Source: Clostridium aceticum
Lineage (GTDB): Bacteria; Bacillota; Clostridia; Peptostreptococcales; Natronincolaceae
Reading direction: 5' to 3'
NCBI RefSeq assembly: GCF_001042715.1
Contig: NZ_CP009687.1
Span: 859,418-923,417, forward strand
DNA: 64,000 bases
Shown here: positions 62,345 through 64,000 of the stretch, in pieces
Layout of the letters: every line of letters begins with the position of its first letter
Numbering within the stretch: the stretch's first letter is position 1
The notes under the pieces: model-generated
Seen by the model: only the letters and a program-made list of their open reading frames with translations
Told to the model about the DNA's origin: nothing
Databases searched by the model: none
Translations under genes and position numbers: made by a program

Positions 62345-62435
62345 AGTAAAATCCTCAGGATTTGTGATGCGAATGCCCAAATTAAGCGACCTGTAGCAAA
62401 TCCTGAGGATTTTTAAAAGATGAGGATAATGTAGC

Positions 62436-62600
62436 ATTATTATCTATTTCTAAAGATCCGTCTTCTAGGAATACTTTGAAGCTTGAAGTAGTGGTTTGGT
62501 ATATGCCAAAGCTTTACCAAGGGCACTTTTGGGAATAGCATCTTTTATTTCTCTATCTACATAAGCTATAAACACTTCTATTTATTGGCTTAGATGCCTC
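62436..62600 (-). pseudogene. 5' fragment of IS66-family transposase (decayed)
   Basis: Reverse strand gives AYVDREIKDAIPKSALGKAL and, after a frameshift, LEDGSLEIDNNAT, the IS66 region directly before the fragment at 58041-58301. The rest upstream is not readable. It is separated from its 3' part by the RIT element. Confidence 0.8.
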
Positions 62601-62789
62601 AAAAGGGGTGTGCTTTTTCCTAAAAACGAATTAAAAAATTTAATGTATATATTTGGAAGTATAGAATATCTCTATTTTACTTTTTGACGTCGAATAATAT
62701 ACAATTATGAAATGAATTTGCAAATTTCAACATATGTCTATTAAAGTGCATAATAGTTAGAGTTAAATTATTATTTTAAGGAGACCATC
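62601..62789. other. intergenic region before torD-like gene
   Basis: AT-rich, with no gene seen. It probably holds the promoter of the TorD/molybdoenzyme operon; an exact -35/-10 pair could not be chosen with confidence. Confidence 0.4.
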
Positions 62790-63482
62790 ATGGTAAACAA
62801 GCTAAGTAGTGAAGAAATAAGTATTCTATTAGAAATGAGAATATTTGCATATAGTTTTTTAAAGCATGCATTATATATTGAGCCTTCAAGAGAATTCCTA
62901 AAAGCAGTTATAGAAAATAATGCAGTTGAATCTTTTCCTTTTACTGAAAAAAGTGAGTTGATAAATGAAGGAATAATACAGATAAATAGCTTTCTAAAAG
63001 AAAATAACGTTCTTGAAATAAGTGAGTATGAAAAGCTCCATTGGGATTATACCCGTATGTTTATTGGTCCTAATTCACTGCCTGTACCTCCGTGGGAATC
63101 AGTATATTTAAATAAAGATCGTTTGGTATTTCAAAAAGAAACTTTTGAAGTTAGAAAAAACTATTTAAAATACTACTTTATCTCCAAGAATTATCCTCGT
63201 GAGCCAGATGACCATATAGGAATAGAGCTAGATTTTATGTGTAGATTAAATAAAATTGCTATGGAGAATAATGAAATTCAAAATACAAATAAATTATTAG
63301 AAGTATTAAATGATCAAGAAAGTTTTCTAAGAGAACATATTCTTAAATGGATACCAGATTTTTCAATTAGTATGATAAATAGCTCTAATACAGAATTTTA
63401 TCGAGGAATTGCTAAAATTTTAAAAGGATATGTTGAAGTTGATTATCTAATATTGAAAGAATTGATTGAAAGATCAACTTAA
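62790..63482 (+). CDS. TorD/DmsD-family molybdoenzyme chaperone
   Basis: 230 residues and all-helical, with the family signature YTRMFIGPNSLPVPPWESVY (about 91-110) and EPDDHIGIELDFM (about 137-149). Such chaperones bind the twin-arginine signal of a molybdopterin enzyme and help cofactor insertion before export. The next gene begins with such a signal. AAGGAG precedes the ATG. Confidence 0.92.
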   Translation: MVNKLSSEEISILLEMRIFAYSFLKHALYIEPSREFLKAVIENNAVESFPFTEKSELINEGIIQINSFLKENNVLEISEYEKLHWDYTRMFIGPNSLPVPPWESVYLNKDRLVFQKETFEVRKNYLKYYFISKNYPREPDDHIGIELDFMCRLNKIAMENNEIQNTNKLLEVLNDQESFLREHILKWIPDFSISMINSSNTEFYRGIAKILKGYVEVDYLILKELIERST

Positions 63483-63534
63483 ATATGTATTCAGTTGGAA
63501 AAATTTTATACTAATTTGATAGGAGTTGATTTTT

Positions 63535-64000
63535 ATGAATAATTTTATTGATAAAGTAAAAAGTTTTAAAATGAATAGAAGGTCATTTTTAAAATGGAGC
63601 GCAGCTACATCTGCTGCATTAATGGTTACAGGTTATGAAAGTGAGCTTTCTGAAGTGTCTGCGGCTGAAGCGGATAGTATTTTAAGCAAAAAAGGAGAAT
63701 GGGTAAGTGCAGCATGTTGGCATAATTGTGGGGGAAGATGTTTAAATAAGGCATATGTAGTAGATGGTGTTGTTATAAGACAAAAAACAGATGATACTCA
63801 TCCTGATAGTATTGATTTTCCTCAGCAAAGAGCATGTGCAAGAGGAAGGTCTCAGCGCAAACAGGTATTTGGAGCAGATAGATTAAAGTATCCAATGAAG
63901 CGTAAGCACTGGGCTCCCGGAGGTGGACAAAAAGAACTTCGTGGTAAGGATCAGTGGGTAAGAATTTCATGGAATGAAGCTCTTGATATAGTTTCTAGTG
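63535..64000 (+). CDS. Tat-exported molybdopterin oxidoreductase, DmsA-like (3' end outside window)
   Basis: The first 155 codons. Twin-arginine signal MNRRSFLKWSAATSAALMV, then the 4Fe-4S motif C-HNCGGRCLNKAYVVDG (CxxxCxxxC) with a further Cys in RACARGRSQRK. This is the N-terminus of DMSO-reductase-family subunits (DmsA, and arsenate or thiosulfate relatives); substrate cannot be told from this part. ATG at 63535 follows AGGAGTTGAT. It forms an operon with the TorD-like gene. Confidence 0.9.
   Translation, partial: MNNFIDKVKSFKMNRRSFLKWSAATSAALMVTGYESELSEVSAAEADSILSKKGEWVSAACWHNCGGRCLNKAYVVDGVVIRQKTDDTHPDSIDFPQQRACARGRSQRKQVFGADRLKYPMKRKHWAPGGGQKELRGKDQWVRISWNEALDIVSS

Larger units (their letters stand above)
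58302..62429 (+). mobile_element. RIT element (three tyrosine recombinases)
   Basis: A 4.13-kb element with three overlapping recombinase genes and long inverted ends: 58328-58410 matches the reverse complement of 62347-62429. Each end contains a further palindrome (AAATCCTCAGGATTT split by about 35 bases). It is flanked by 6-bp TGTAGC repeats (58296-58301 and 62430-62435), and joining the flanks restores the IS66 reading DNNATERSIRPF. The left end carries 26 extra bases before the inverted repeat. Confidence 0.92.

Noticed and set aside
1-64000. CRISPR array, prophage or rRNA genes
   Set aside because: No regularly spaced repeats, no phage structural gene set, and no rRNA sequence were seen; the lone NlpC/P60 gene at 25840 has no phage neighbours.

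Overview
The window is AT-rich DNA from an anaerobic, spore-forming Firmicute, most likely a Clostridia member of the Alkaliphilus/Natronincola type. The evidence is the spoVA-type operon, an alpha/beta SASP, a PdaB-like deacetylase, strong AGGAGG ribosome-binding sites, TTG/GTG starts, a tungsten-type aldehyde:ferredoxin oxidoreductase and a twin-arginine molybdopterin oxidoreductase. The genus is an inference.

Layout. (1) 0-4.3 kb: sporulation; a DUF1657 / 2Duf / spoVAC / spoVAD / spoVAEb / DUF1657 operon followed by a SASP gene. (2) 4.4-12.9 kb: a small 4Fe-4S protein, an FmdE-like protein with a possible attenuated leader, then a cobalamin riboswitch controlling a methyltransferase and a nickel/cobalt/peptide-type ABC transporter. 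(3) 12.9-32.9 kb: ordinary chromosomal genes (AOR, Na/Pi-type transporter, bioY with a BirA operator, a divergent MurE-like ligase, SSB-like protein, hemerythrin, glnA, ABC exporter, tRNA-Thr, NarL-type two-component system, split lipoprotein flavocytochrome). Five copies of a MITE, each with a 10-bp target duplication, are scattered through regions 2 and 3. (4) 33-53 kb: an accessory island. It has an agr-type quorum-sensing module (AgrA-like regulator, AgrC-like kinase, AgrB, and a 54-residue AgrD gene), a C39-peptidase ABC exporter with HlyD partner, four double-glycine-leader peptides, a radical SAM/SPASM-TPR enzyme next to a YGI-repeat precursor, a LuxR-type regulator, CPBP proteins and several small membrane proteins that could confer immunity. 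Part of the island is duplicated and the second exporter copy is broken. (5) 52.9-64 kb: an exported M16-family protease; a nested mobile block (IS66 remnant containing an IS3-family element and a three-recombinase RIT element with a 6-bp target duplication); then a TorD-like chaperone and the start of a Tat-exported molybdopterin oxidoreductase.

How the parts may work together: in region 4 the agr module plausibly senses density and switches on the peptide cluster. The peptides carry leaders of the kind cut by C39 exporters, and one of them is probably modified by the radical SAM enzyme. Three of the four peptide genes are preceded by related leaders of about 100 nt. These can fold into a three-way junction with a potential loop-loop (CCC/GGG) interaction, and the paired positions covary. 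I do not recognise this fold as a known riboswitch. Together with the YGI-repeat peptide it is the best candidate for something undescribed in this window.
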